A stretch of DNA of 62,353 nt from Nostoc sp. NMS4. GTDB lineage: Bacteria > Cyanobacteriota > Cyanobacteriia > Cyanobacteriales > Nostocaceae. Below are positions 30,244 to 39,726 of the stretch, one piece after another. Each line of letters opens with the position of its first letter. Within the stretch, counting starts at the first letter, position 1. The notes beneath the pieces are model-generated. The model saw nothing but the letters and a program-made list of their open reading frames with translations. It searched no databases and was not told where the DNA came from. The translations under genes and the position numbers were made by a program. The DNA is taken from NCBI RefSeq assembly GCF_017115095.1, contig NZ_JABXKI010000050.1, positions 1-62,353 of the forward strand, read 5' to 3'.

Positions 30244-31095
30244 TTAATGAGCATCTTTACGACGCACAAAGGGTAAAAGGTCTTGTAAAATCGCCTCGTG
30301 GTAGTGTTCTTGAGGATAATGTCCAACGTTATTAAGTTTTATTAATTCGGTATTCGGTACAGAATTGGTAAAGTTTTCGGCAATATCTACAGGTAGCCAA
30401 GGGTCAATCATACCCCATTGAATCAGAATTGGCTGTTGCCATTCTTTAAAGCCAGATTGTATTTCTGTCATGGCTGAATCAAGCTGTAAATTGCGAATAC
30501 TTGCTAAGAGACTTCGACCAGATGAAGAAGCAGTTAAAAATGGTTTTCGATAAATATCTAAATCCTTATCTCCTATGCGATAACGGCTTCCACCTTCTAG
30601 TGTCCGATCGACTAATAAGGGGTCTTGGGTGATGACTTCACCTGCTAAAGGCAAACCCATTTGTTTAATTTTCCAGGGTAATTTAGCGGCAGTTGAAATT
30701 GGTGTATTTAAAATAGCTAAATTAGCAATTTGTTCTGGATGACGCAAAGCATATTGTAGTCCTACAGAACCTAAAAAACCTTGGACAACTAAAGAAAAAT
30801 GTTCAAGTTCTAGAGCTTTAATAAATCCTTCTAAAGCTGTGATAAAAGCATCAGGAGTGTAAGCAAAATCTCGTTTTTCTGGTTTAGCAGAAAAGCCGTA
30901 ACCAATCCAATCTGGAGCGATCGCTCTTGTCCCCTGATTCGCCAAAGCAGGTATAATATTACGCCAGCTGTAACTTTGTGAAACTAAGCCGTGTAACAAC
31001 AACACAGGCGCTAAGTCACTTCTGCCGATTGGTAAAGATTCCCGATAAAACCATTCCAGTGAATCTACATTAATTTTATGTTCTGTTATTGACAC
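30244..31095 (-). CDS. alpha/beta hydrolase
   Basis: VLLLHGLVSQSYSWRNIIPAL, APDWIGYGFSAKP, PNTELIKLNNVGHYPQEHYHE. Confidence 0.88.
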   Translation of the reverse strand: MSITEHKINVDSLEWFYRESLPIGRSDLAPVLLLHGLVSQSYSWRNIIPALANQGTRAIAPDWIGYGFSAKPEKRDFAYTPDAFITALEGFIKALELEHFSLVVQGFLGSVGLQYALRHPEQIANLAILNTPISTAAKLPWKIKQMGLPLAGEVITQDPLLVDRTLEGGSRYRIGDKDLDIYRKPFLTASSSGRSLLASIRNLQLDSAMTEIQSGFKEWQQPILIQWGMIDPWLPVDIAENFTNSVPNTELIKLNNVGHYPQEHYHEAILQDLLPFVRRKDAH

Positions 31096-31209
31096 GCTAT
31101 TTTCCTATATTGGTCATTTGTCATTTGTCATTGGTCATTTGTCATTAGTTATTAATTCTTCTCCCCCTACCTCCCTACCTCCCCTGCTTCCCCTGCTTCC
31201 CCTGCTCCC

Positions 31210-32313
31210 TCATCCCCCTGCTCCCTGAGAAATAATCATCTCACGAATCGCATAAGCTGTAGCGGGTGCTAGTAAAACGCCGTTGCGATAGTGTCCGGTA
31301 GCTAGGAGGATATTACTAAACCCTGGTAGCTTACCAATAACTGGGGCTGCTCTTCCTTCAGGACGGGGACGTAACCCTGACCAAGTGCGGAGAATATTTG
31401 CTGTGGCTAACTCTGGACAAAATGCGATCGCTTGTTCTCTAATAGATTCCAACAGTTCTTGATTTGGCGGTATCTCATCGCCATTGCTGGGAAATTCCAC
31501 TGTTGCGCCTACCCAATAATCTCCACCGCCCACAGGAACAATATGGACATCGTTACCCGTTATCGCTGGCTGGAAGTCGGGATTACCCAATGGATGCCCC
31601 ACACGCATTTGCAATGCTTGCCCAAGTACGGGGCGGATATCAATGATCTGATTTAATTTTGCTGTCAGTGGGGTTGAACCTAACCCTGCTGCAATTACAA
31701 ACCAATCAGCAACTATTTTTCCTTCTGTAGTCTCCAGTTGATTGCAAAATTCAGATGTTGAGGTTGAAGCATCCAAAACAGTCACACCAAATTTGAAAGT
31801 TACACCATTTTTCTGGGCAGCCTCAACTAAAGCTAAGGTGAGGGCAGTTGGATCGATCTGCCGATCTTGGGGAGAATAGATAGCGCCAGTAATTTTTTTG
31901 CAATCGACTTGAGGACAAATATTCTGGAGTTTAACCGTATCCCAAATTTCTAAATTCCAGCTTTGAGAGTAGCGAATTTTTACTAGTTTTTCCCATGCTG
32001 ACATCCCCTCTAGGGAGGAATCAGACAAAAGCATGAGAATTCCCTGACGATTAAAAGGAATTTTGCGACCTGTTAAAGCTTCTAATTCAGGAATCAAGGT
32101 TTCATAGCGTTGGATGCTAGTTTGTCGCATCTGCCAAGCCTTACCCTTGATTTTTTGGCTGATTACGCCCATCAAAACCCCAAGTGCAGCACCCGTGGAA
32201 GCTTGTGCTGGTGGTTGGCGATCGCAAACTGTAATTTTCAGCCCTTTTACTTGACTCAGTTCGTAAGCGATCGCAGCCCCAACCACACCACAACCGATAA
32301 TAACTACATTCAT
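31210..32313 (-). CDS. FAD-dependent amino-acid oxidase family protein (glycine oxidase/ThiO-like)
   Basis: VVIIGCGVVGAAIAYELS; WSGLRPRPEGRAAPVIG; LATGHYRNGVLLAPATA. Confidence 0.8.
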   Translation of the reverse strand: MNVVIIGCGVVGAAIAYELSQVKGLKITVCDRQPPAQASTGAALGVLMGVISQKIKGKAWQMRQTSIQRYETLIPELEALTGRKIPFNRQGILMLLSDSSLEGMSAWEKLVKIRYSQSWNLEIWDTVKLQNICPQVDCKKITGAIYSPQDRQIDPTALTLALVEAAQKNGVTFKFGVTVLDASTSTSEFCNQLETTEGKIVADWFVIAAGLGSTPLTAKLNQIIDIRPVLGQALQMRVGHPLGNPDFQPAITGNDVHIVPVGGGDYWVGATVEFPSNGDEIPPNQELLESIREQAIAFCPELATANILRTWSGLRPRPEGRAAPVIGKLPGFSNILLATGHYRNGVLLAPATAYAIREMIISQGAGG

Positions 32314-32440
32314 GACTTGTACTTAAAGTGAGGAGTAAGAAGTTAGGAGTGAGAAGTTAAAAATTCCTAACTCTTGTAGAGACGCGATTAATCGCGTCTG
32401 TACTCCTAACTCCTAACTCCTAACTATTAACTCTTAACTC

Positions 32441-32896
32441 CTAACTCTCTCCTGTTTTCGGAAGCAGTTGGAGAAATTTGTCAATCTCTGCGAAAGCAGC
32501 TTGGGATTGATTCAAGGCAACTAGAGGATTGCCAGCACTAGTAGCTTTATCGAGTTTAACCAGGTCTTTAAAAAAATCTCGCGTTATTTGACGTGCTTTT
32601 GGTTGGTCTTTGGGTAGAAGGTTGGGAGTGACATAAGTCAGGTTCAGCTTTGCTTCTGTTATCGGGCCATGTATAAAGTTACGCACATTGATCCAATCAC
32701 CTTGTTTAATTAGGGTTTTCAATTCTTCTGAGCGATCGCGCACAGCCTGAATTTCAGGAACATAAGCCTGAATTTTTTCAAGTTGTACTGCTGTGTAAGT
32801 CGGAGGTGCCACCGCGACACCAGGGCCACCACAACTAATGAGGAATGTGGCCAATAATACTAGAAAAAAGGAAAAAATCGAGCGTTGACGCACCAT
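32441..32896 (-). CDS. psbQ: photosystem II lipoprotein PsbQ
   Basis: Lipobox LISCGGP; QAYVPEIQAVRDRSEELKTLIKQGDWINVRNFIHGP...LPKDQPKARQITRDFF. Confidence 0.88.
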   Translation of the reverse strand: MVRQRSIFSFFLVLLATFLISCGGPGVAVAPPTYTAVQLEKIQAYVPEIQAVRDRSEELKTLIKQGDWINVRNFIHGPITEAKLNLTYVTPNLLPKDQPKARQITRDFFKDLVKLDKATSAGNPLVALNQSQAAFAEIDKFLQLLPKTGES

Positions 32897-33179
32897 ACAT
32901 TAAACTTAATTGCTTTTGGTTTACCGATTAACAGTGTCATTTTAGATCGCTAGCGCAGTTAATCGTTCACTCTAGACAATTTAATCTGGGAAGTCGCTCT
33001 CTGGGTGAATTTTAACCAGTTATCTGAATAACAACCGCGCTTTTTTAGCTGCAATCGGGTTTCTGACAAGCTTCACTAGATGACCCGGCTCGCCCAAAGT
33101 TTTATCAATATCATTTTTGAGGCGTTTAGCCCATTCTGACTTCTGAATTTTTCTTCAACCGTAAATACCACAAAAATAA

Positions 33180-33250
33180 AATAAAAAAGAGAGCTACTTA
33201 GGCAGCTCTCCAGATCATCAGGGTGCATCTACTTACCACAGCATATCATT
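33180..33250 (-). ncRNA. candidate small RNA or isolated terminator between gatB and psbQ
   Basis: Minus strand gagagctgcctaagtagctctcttttttatttt is a strong intrinsic-terminator pattern about 250 bp downstream of gatB. Confidence 0.35.
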
Positions 33251-33462
33251 TTAGGTATGAGGGTTGTCACCAGCTTTTGTATGAAGATTTTGTGAAGCAA
33301 GACCGGGAAAATACTTAGTTTGGGAATTGGGCATTAGAAGAGACAAGGGAGACAAGGAAGAGGGGGGAGACAAGAGAAAGACTTTCCCTCTTGTCCCCCT
33401 TGTCCCCTTGTCCCCTTGTCTCCCATGCTTCCTCACCCAGCAAAGTTAGCTTGACAAGCTCA

Positions 33463-34938
33463 CTAAGCGTTCAGTTTTTTCTCGACCAATTCGTTAGTCA
33501 ACTTAGGATCGGCACGTTTGCCTGTTTTTTTGAGAACTTGTCCGACGAAGAAGCCTTTGAGGTTAGTGTTACCGTTGCGATACTTTTCTAGTTCTTTGGC
33601 GTTGGCGGCTATGACTTCATCAACAATTGGTTCTAGTACACTAGGATCGGTGATTAACTCTTGTCCGGCAAAGGCTTTTTCAGGAGAAATACCACTGAGC
33701 AAATCTGGCAACTTTTCTTTAGCTTGAGCATTGCTAATTTTGCCCGTTTCAATGCGAGTGATAATATCTGCTAAATTGGTGGGAGTGAGGGCGATTTCAG
33801 TAATAGTGAGTTTTTGCTTATTAAGATGGGCTGCAATATCTTGAGTAATCCAGTTGGCAGCAGCTTTGGCATTTGCTCCAGAGGCGATCGCAGTTTCAAA
33901 ATATTCGGCTATTGAACGATCTTCTGTCAAAACTCGCGCATCGTAAGGAGAAAGCCCCAACTCACTTTCGTAATGATGGCGTTTTTGGGCTGGTAATTCT
34001 GGTAATTCGCTACGCCATTGCTCTAATTGTGCATTTGACACCTCAATTGGTGCTAAATCTGGTTCGGGGAAGTAGCGGTAATCGCTAGAACCTTCTTTTA
34101 TCCGCATACTACTTGTGCATTGAGCGCCTTCTTGCCACAGGCGAGTTTCTTGGATAATGCGATCGCCCGCTTCGATGGCGGCGATTTGGCGCTCAATTTC
34201 GTAGTCAATCGCTCGTTGAATGGCGCTGAAGGAGTTCATGTTTTTAATTTCTACTTTGGTGCCAAATTCCTTTCGTCCCACTGGACGCACAGAAATGTTG
34301 ACATCGCAACGCAGAGATCCTTGTTCCATGTTGCCGTCACTCACGCCGAGATACCGGACAATCCGGCGTAATTCTTCGGCATATTCAGCAGCTTCTAGCC
34401 CAGAACGCAAATCTGGTTCCGAGACAATTTCTACTAACGGGATACCTGCGCGATTGTAGTCTACCAGAGAATAGGAAGAACCGGAGAGGCGATCGCTACC
34501 TGCGTGTACCAATTTTCCCGCATCTTCCTCCATGTGCAGACGTGTAATACCAATGCGTTTGCGAATCGGATTACCCTCAGCGTCTACCAACTCAATTTCT
34601 AACCAACCATGTTCTGCGATCGGTAGATCGTATTGGGAAATTTGGTAATTTTTGGGTAAATCTGGATAAAAATATTGTTTACGGTCAAATTTGCTATATT
34701 TAGCGATTTGACAATTTAGTGCCAAACCAGCCTTGACAGCGTATTCTAATACTTTTTCATTGAGTACAGGTAAGACCCCAGGTAAACCCATACAAACCGG
34801 GTCAATGTTAGTATTGGGGTCAGCACCGAATGCCGTAGAGCTATTAGAGAAAATCTTGGTATTGGTACTCAGCTGACAATGAGTTTCTAGACCAATAATC
34901 GCTTCATACTCAGTTTTTACAGTCGTAGCAGTGGTCAT
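33463..34938 (-). CDS. gatB: Asp-tRNA(Asn)/Glu-tRNA(Gln) amidotransferase subunit B
   Basis: EAIIGLETHCQLSTNTKIFS, RIGITRLHMEEDAGKLVH, QGSLRCDVNISVRP. Confidence 0.96.
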   Translation of the reverse strand: MTTATTVKTEYEAIIGLETHCQLSTNTKIFSNSSTAFGADPNTNIDPVCMGLPGVLPVLNEKVLEYAVKAGLALNCQIAKYSKFDRKQYFYPDLPKNYQISQYDLPIAEHGWLEIELVDAEGNPIRKRIGITRLHMEEDAGKLVHAGSDRLSGSSYSLVDYNRAGIPLVEIVSEPDLRSGLEAAEYAEELRRIVRYLGVSDGNMEQGSLRCDVNISVRPVGRKEFGTKVEIKNMNSFSAIQRAIDYEIERQIAAIEAGDRIIQETRLWQEGAQCTSSMRIKEGSSDYRYFPEPDLAPIEVSNAQLEQWRSELPELPAQKRHHYESELGLSPYDARVLTEDRSIAEYFETAIASGANAKAAANWITQDIAAHLNKQKLTITEIALTPTNLADIITRIETGKISNAQAKEKLPDLLSGISPEKAFAGQELITDPSVLEPIVDEVIAANAKELEKYRNGNTNLKGFFVGQVLKKTGKRADPKLTNELVEKKLNA

Positions 34939-35068
34939 AATATCAATAATTTGGGCATAATCCTTGTAGTGGTACTATTGTAACGGCGTATGGAGTTGCC
35001 CTGAAGACGGTTATTTGGGTGAGCAATGCTTACCGTGTTGAGCTTGAAAAAGAAGGTGCGAACCTAAA

Positions 35069-35581
35069 GTGAAGAAAATTTTAATCATTGGTTCTGGAGG
35101 TGCTGGTAAATCTACCCTAGCCCGCGAACTAGGAACCATCTTAAGTTTAGAAGTGATTCACTTGGATGCTTGGTACTGGAATCCCGGTTGGGTTGAGACT
35201 CCAAAAACTAAATGGCAAAGTATTATCCAAGACCTAACCCTACGAGAATCTTGGATTATGGATGGTAACTATAGCGGTACTCTGGACATTCGTTTGTCGG
35301 TTGCAGACACTGTAATTTTTTTAGATTTTCCCCGAATTTTATGTTTGTCACGAGTAATTAAACGCCGCTTTATATATGCTGGAAAATCTAGACCTGAGAT
35401 GGGATCAGATTGCCCTGAAAGATTGAATTGGGAATTTATTAAATATATCTGGTCATACCCAATTATTCGCCGTCCTGGAATTCTAGAAAAACTTAGTCAA
35501 GTAACACCAAGTCAGCAACTTATTATTTTCCGCAAACCAACACAAGTTGGAGAATTTTTACAAAAAATTTCCCTCTATTAA
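35069..35581 (+). CDS. P-loop nucleoside kinase-like (topology modulation/FlaR-like) protein
   Basis: ILIIGSGGAGKSTLARELG, VIHLDAWYWNPGWVETP. Confidence 0.8.
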   Translation: MKKILIIGSGGAGKSTLARELGTILSLEVIHLDAWYWNPGWVETPKTKWQSIIQDLTLRESWIMDGNYSGTLDIRLSVADTVIFLDFPRILCLSRVIKRRFIYAGKSRPEMGSDCPERLNWEFIKYIWSYPIIRRPGILEKLSQVTPSQQLIIFRKPTQVGEFLQKISLY

Positions 35582-35731
35582 GATTTACTCAATTGATTTT
35601 TATTAAAAGGATCTAAAAAAAATGATAAAGCAGACATTGTTATTTATCTATTAATAAACTACCAGCAATTAAGGTTAAATTACTAGAAGAAAGTGTTAAA
35701 TTAGCAAATTAGGTTAGGAATAACTAAAATT

Positions 35732-36031
35732 ATGATTGATGTCAAAACAGCAGTAAACGCGGCATATCAATACATAAAATCCATACAAGACATAATGGGT
35801 TCTTCATTAGAAGATTTGAGACTTGAAGAAGTAGAACTTTCTGAGGATAAAAGCTTTTGGTTGATTACTTTAGGGTTTGATATTCCTCAAAAACCTCCTA
35901 AAAGCCGATTGGAAGTCTTAATCCCTCCCTCTGTTGCTTCTACCCCTGTGTTGTATGAACGAGAATATAAACTTTTTAAAGTAAATTCTCAAACTGGCGA
36001 AGTAGAGGCAATGAAAATTAGAGAAGTATGA
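35732..36031 (+). CDS. hypothetical protein coupled to a PIN-like gene
   Basis: 99 aa; its TGA overlaps the ATG at 36028 (ATGA). Confidence 0.65.
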   Translation: MIDVKTAVNAAYQYIKSIQDIMGSSLEDLRLEEVELSEDKSFWLITLGFDIPQKPPKSRLEVLIPPSVASTPVLYEREYKLFKVNSQTGEVEAMKIREV

Positions 36032-36537
36032 AAGATTTGATTGCTTCCCTTATTCGTCGTTATTCCCAAAAAGGAGTTTTAGTTGATAAAAACATCCTGC
36101 TTCTTTTGTTAGTTGGGAGTGTCAATCAAGAACGAATAACTAAATTTAATCGAACCCAGCAATTTATACCAGAAGATTATGAGCTTCTGCTAGCATTTAT
36201 TGAAAAATTTAAAAAGCTTGTAACAACTCCGAATATTTTGACAGAAGTTAATAGCCTTGCAAATCAACTTGGTTAACCCGAACGTTCTCAGTGCTTTGAA
36301 ATATTCGCTCAATTTACTAAAAATGTTGCTCTTTTGGATGAATACTACATAAAGAGTTTAGATGCTGTTAATACTGAAAAATTTGTCAAATTTGGACTTA
36401 CTGATAGTGGAATCCTAACTTTATCTAAAGGTAAATATCTTGTACTAACTGATGACCTCAAATTAGCAAATTATCTTCAGAGTGTAGAAGTTGACGTGAT
36501 TAACTTTAACAATATTCGTGTATTTAACTGGAAGTAA
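36028..36537 (+). pseudogene. PIN-domain-like gene split by one in-frame TAA (36274-36276)
   Basis: 36028-36276 (VLVDKNILLLLLVGS) and 36334-36537 (LTDSGILTLSKGKYLVLTDDLKLANYL) are in one frame, separated by SLANQLG*PERSQCFEIFAQFTKNVALL. Confidence 0.75.
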
Positions 36538-36585
36538 AAATATGAAATTATTTTGGAAGCGTTAATTTCTATAATTTCTGCACAC

Positions 36586-36661
36586 AAATTAAAAAATGCC
36601 TGGGAGTGTTGCCGTGTTTCCACCCCAGTCATTTTTTATTCTTAACTTGCTCCTCACACAC
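36586..36661 (-). ncRNA. tandem sRNA candidate, copy 1
   Basis: -35 TTGCTC (36696-36691), 17 bp, -10 TATGGT (36673-36668); 5' GUGUGUGAGGAG; hairpin with GGAAACA loop. Confidence 0.6.
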
Positions 36662-36745
36662 AAATAAACCATATCACTACTTCTATTAAAGAGCAAGTAT
36701 ATTGAGTGACACTTTCAAAACTGCATAGGCAATCCAATTTCTGAC

Positions 36746-36821
36746 AAATTAAAAAGCGCCTGGGAGTGTTGCCGTGTTTCCACCCCAGGCGCTTTTTATT
36801 TTTAACTTGCTCCTCACACAC
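36746..36821 (-). ncRNA. tandem sRNA candidate, copy 2
   Basis: -35 TTGACC (36856-36851), 17 bp, -10 TAGTGT (36833-36828); perfect stem AAAAAGCGCCTGGG/CCCAGGCGCTTTTT. Confidence 0.6.
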
Positions 36822-36905
36822 GACTCAACACTATCACTACTTCTATCAAAGGTCAAGTATATTGAGTAAGACTTTCAAAACTGTACAAGCAATCTAATTT
36901 CTGAC

Positions 36906-36981
36906 AAATTAAAAAGCGCTTGGGAGTGTTGCCGTGTTTCCACCCCAGGCGCTTTTTATTTTTAACTTGCTCCTCACACAC
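36906..36981 (-). ncRNA. tandem sRNA candidate, copy 3
   Basis: -35 TTGCCT (37016-37011), 17 bp, -10 TATCTT (36993-36988); same hairpin with one altered pair. Confidence 0.6.
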
Positions 36982-37063
36982 AAATAAAAGATATCACTGC
37001 TTCTATCAAAAGGCAAGTATATTGAGTGACACTTTTAAAAGTGTACACCTTACGGTCTATGAT

Positions 37064-38584
37064 TTAGTGTAAAAAGTGACGTACACCAGTTAAGATCATC
37101 AGCAAACCCAGTTCGTTAGCAGCTTTAATTGAATCTTTATCGCGCAAACTTCCCCCTGGTTGGACAATGGCTGTAATTCCTGCAGCTGCGGCTGTTTTGA
37201 CTGAATCATCAAAGGGGAAGAATCCATCGCTGGCGAGAGTTGCACCAATGGATTTTTCTCCAGCTTGTTCTAGAGCTATTTTAACTGAGCCGACGCGGTT
37301 CATTTGACCAGCACCTACTCCTAGTGTAGTGCGATCGCTTGTCACAACAATGGCATTAGATTTAACGTGTTTGCAAACTTTCCACGCAAACAGCAATTCG
37401 GCTAATTCGGCGGGTGTGGGTTGACGTTCGGTGACAACTTGCCATTCACTGCTATCAGCAACGATGTCATCGCTAGCTTGGACAAGGAAACCACCTGCGA
37501 TCGCTTTCACGGTATCCTTAGTCCCACTGCTTAAATCTGGTAGAGTTAAAACCCGCACATTGGATTTTTTACCAAGGATTTCTTGAGCTTCGGCATCACA
37601 ACTTGGTGCAACCACACATTCTAAAAATGTTTTAGTTAACTCGCTAGCTGTAGCGGCATCAATCGGACGGTTGAGGGCGACAATGCCACCGAAGGCAGAA
37701 GTAGAATCAGCATTGAAAGCTTTTTGATAAGCTTCTGAAATTGTGCTTCCCAGTGCTGTACCACAGGGATTTGTATGTTTGATAATCGTTGCTGCGGGGG
37801 TATCAGTGAATTCCGCAATAATTCGGCGTGCGGCTTCTAAATCAACTAGGTTATTGTAACTAAGTTCTTTGCCTTGCAATTTCGTAGCGGCTGCCCATCC
37901 CGTTGGGGTAGTACCAATTTGATACCAGGCGGCGGGTTGATGAGGATTTTCGCCGTAACGCAGAGATTGTAATTGTGTGCCGCTAAGGGTATATTGCTGT
38001 GTTTGTGCGAGGTAAGATGCGATCGCGCGATCGTAAGTAGCAGTGTGCGAAAATCCTTGTAATGCTGCCTTTTGGCGGAACTCTAGGGATGCTACGCCGT
38101 TATTTTGGCGCAATTCCTGCAAATACTCGCCATACTGTGCTGGATCGCATAATACAGCGAGATGAGCGAAGTTTTTCGATGATGCCCGTAACATAGCAGG
38201 GCCACCGATATCAATTTGTTCAACTGCTTCTAATAATGTTACCCCTGATTTAGCGATCGTTTCCTCGAAAGGATATAGATTCACCACCACTAAATCAATC
38301 GGGCGAATTTGGTTATTTTCTAAATCTGTAATATCTTGGGGAACATCTCGCCGCGCCAAAATTCCACCATGAATCCGGGGATGTAGGGTTTTGACTCGGC
38401 CACCTAAAATTTCTGGTGAACCTGTGTAATCTGCAACTTTGGTGACAGGGAGTCCCGCATCTTTGAGGGCTTGGGCTGTTCCCCCACTGCTGATTAAATC
38501 AAAGTCGAATTCTTCAACCAAGCTACGGGCTAGGTTAATTATACCAGTTTTATTAGATACACTCAGCAGGGCTAGACGCGCCAT
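37064..38584 (-). CDS. purH: bifunctional AICAR transformylase/IMP cyclohydrolase
   Basis: LLSVSNKTGIINLARSL, GGRVKTLHPRIHGGILARRD, IKHTNPCGTALG, LRYGENPHQPA. Confidence 0.97.
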   Translation of the reverse strand: MARLALLSVSNKTGIINLARSLVEEFDFDLISSGGTAQALKDAGLPVTKVADYTGSPEILGGRVKTLHPRIHGGILARRDVPQDITDLENNQIRPIDLVVVNLYPFEETIAKSGVTLLEAVEQIDIGGPAMLRASSKNFAHLAVLCDPAQYGEYLQELRQNNGVASLEFRQKAALQGFSHTATYDRAIASYLAQTQQYTLSGTQLQSLRYGENPHQPAAWYQIGTTPTGWAAATKLQGKELSYNNLVDLEAARRIIAEFTDTPAATIIKHTNPCGTALGSTISEAYQKAFNADSTSAFGGIVALNRPIDAATASELTKTFLECVVAPSCDAEAQEILGKKSNVRVLTLPDLSSGTKDTVKAIAGGFLVQASDDIVADSSEWQVVTERQPTPAELAELLFAWKVCKHVKSNAIVVTSDRTTLGVGAGQMNRVGSVKIALEQAGEKSIGATLASDGFFPFDDSVKTAAAAGITAIVQPGGSLRDKDSIKAANELGLLMILTGVRHFLH

Positions 38585-38811
38585 TGATCAATTCCTTAAA
38601 AGTAGGCTAGAAGCGAAGGATCTCAAGTTTTGCATAAGCCTTGGTTTACTTCAAGACCATGAGGAATAATATTGATTTGTGTAATTTATATGCTTAGATC
38701 CCCCAGAGCCAGCACTGTCCAAAATGCTGGAAATAAGGACTAGGTGTCTTAGTCTCTAATATTAGCGATCGCCTAAACTAAAAGCAAGCATCTTTTATCC
38801 ACATAACACCT

Positions 38812-39390
38812 ATGGTTCAGTCTTCTAATCAACGCCTAACTCTAGAAGAATTTCTCGCACTTCCCGAAGGAGATATTACATACGAGTTTGTTAATGGTGA
38901 AGCTGTACCCAAATATAAAGATCATGAAATGTCACCAAAATTTTTTCATGGCTCGACTACTGGTGCTTTATTTATACTATTATCTATATGGACACAAGCA
39001 AAGGGTCGAGTTGTGATTGAATGGGCAATTAAACTAACACGAAATCAACAAGATTGGATGCCTGTAGCCGATCTGACCTATATTTCTTATAACCGTCTTC
39101 CTGTTGATTGGCTATTAGATGAAGCTTGTCCTGTCGCACCTGAATTAGTTATTGAAATCATTTCACCTGGTCAAACTTTTGGTGAAATTGCAGAAAAAGC
39201 GACTGATTATCTGAAAGCTGGTGTTTCTCGTGTTTGGGTAGTTGATACAAAAGCTAGAACTGTAACTGTATTTGTGCCATCTTCCTTACCCATTACTTAT
39301 CGTTCTCATCAACTAATTACTGATGATTTGCTACCAGAATTGGAAATTACCCCTCATGCAATCTTTCAACGAGCTGGATTAAATCCCTAA
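38812..39390 (+). CDS. Uma2 family (DUF820) nuclease-like protein
   Basis: RLTLEEFLALPEGDITYEFVNGEAV; PELVIEIISPGQTFGEIAEKATDYLKAGVSRVWVVD. Confidence 0.9.
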   Translation: MVQSSNQRLTLEEFLALPEGDITYEFVNGEAVPKYKDHEMSPKFFHGSTTGALFILLSIWTQAKGRVVIEWAIKLTRNQQDWMPVADLTYISYNRLPVDWLLDEACPVAPELVIEIISPGQTFGEIAEKATDYLKAGVSRVWVVDTKARTVTVFVPSSLPITYRSHQLITDDLLPELEITPHAIFQRAGLNP

Positions 39391-39726
39391 AATTTTATTA
39401 GGAATCAGAAGTCTGTGATAGTGTATTATCTAAACAACAACAAAATATAGGGAATAACAATTTATCAATATCCGAGAGAAAAAGTGATAGTTTCTCTATT
39501 TTTTATTGCTTAGATATCCTATTTTATGAGTCAAGATGATGTAACTGTTTTGGCTGATGTGCGATCGCATCCCTATAGTCTTACTTACCTCATTTTAACC
39601 GCTCAAGGGTGACATGAAAATATGTCCAAACTTCAACATTAGGCAAATTTTTGTGCGCTTCAACAGCACTAATTGCAACTTGATAACTTAATTTACTCAA
39701 AAAATTGATTCAGGTAGGAAAAAGTT

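Noticed and set aside
36581-37040. Array hairpins as multiple terminators for purH only
   Set aside because: Not fully excluded, but a 160-bp unit with its own promoter-like elements in every copy is more than terminators need.
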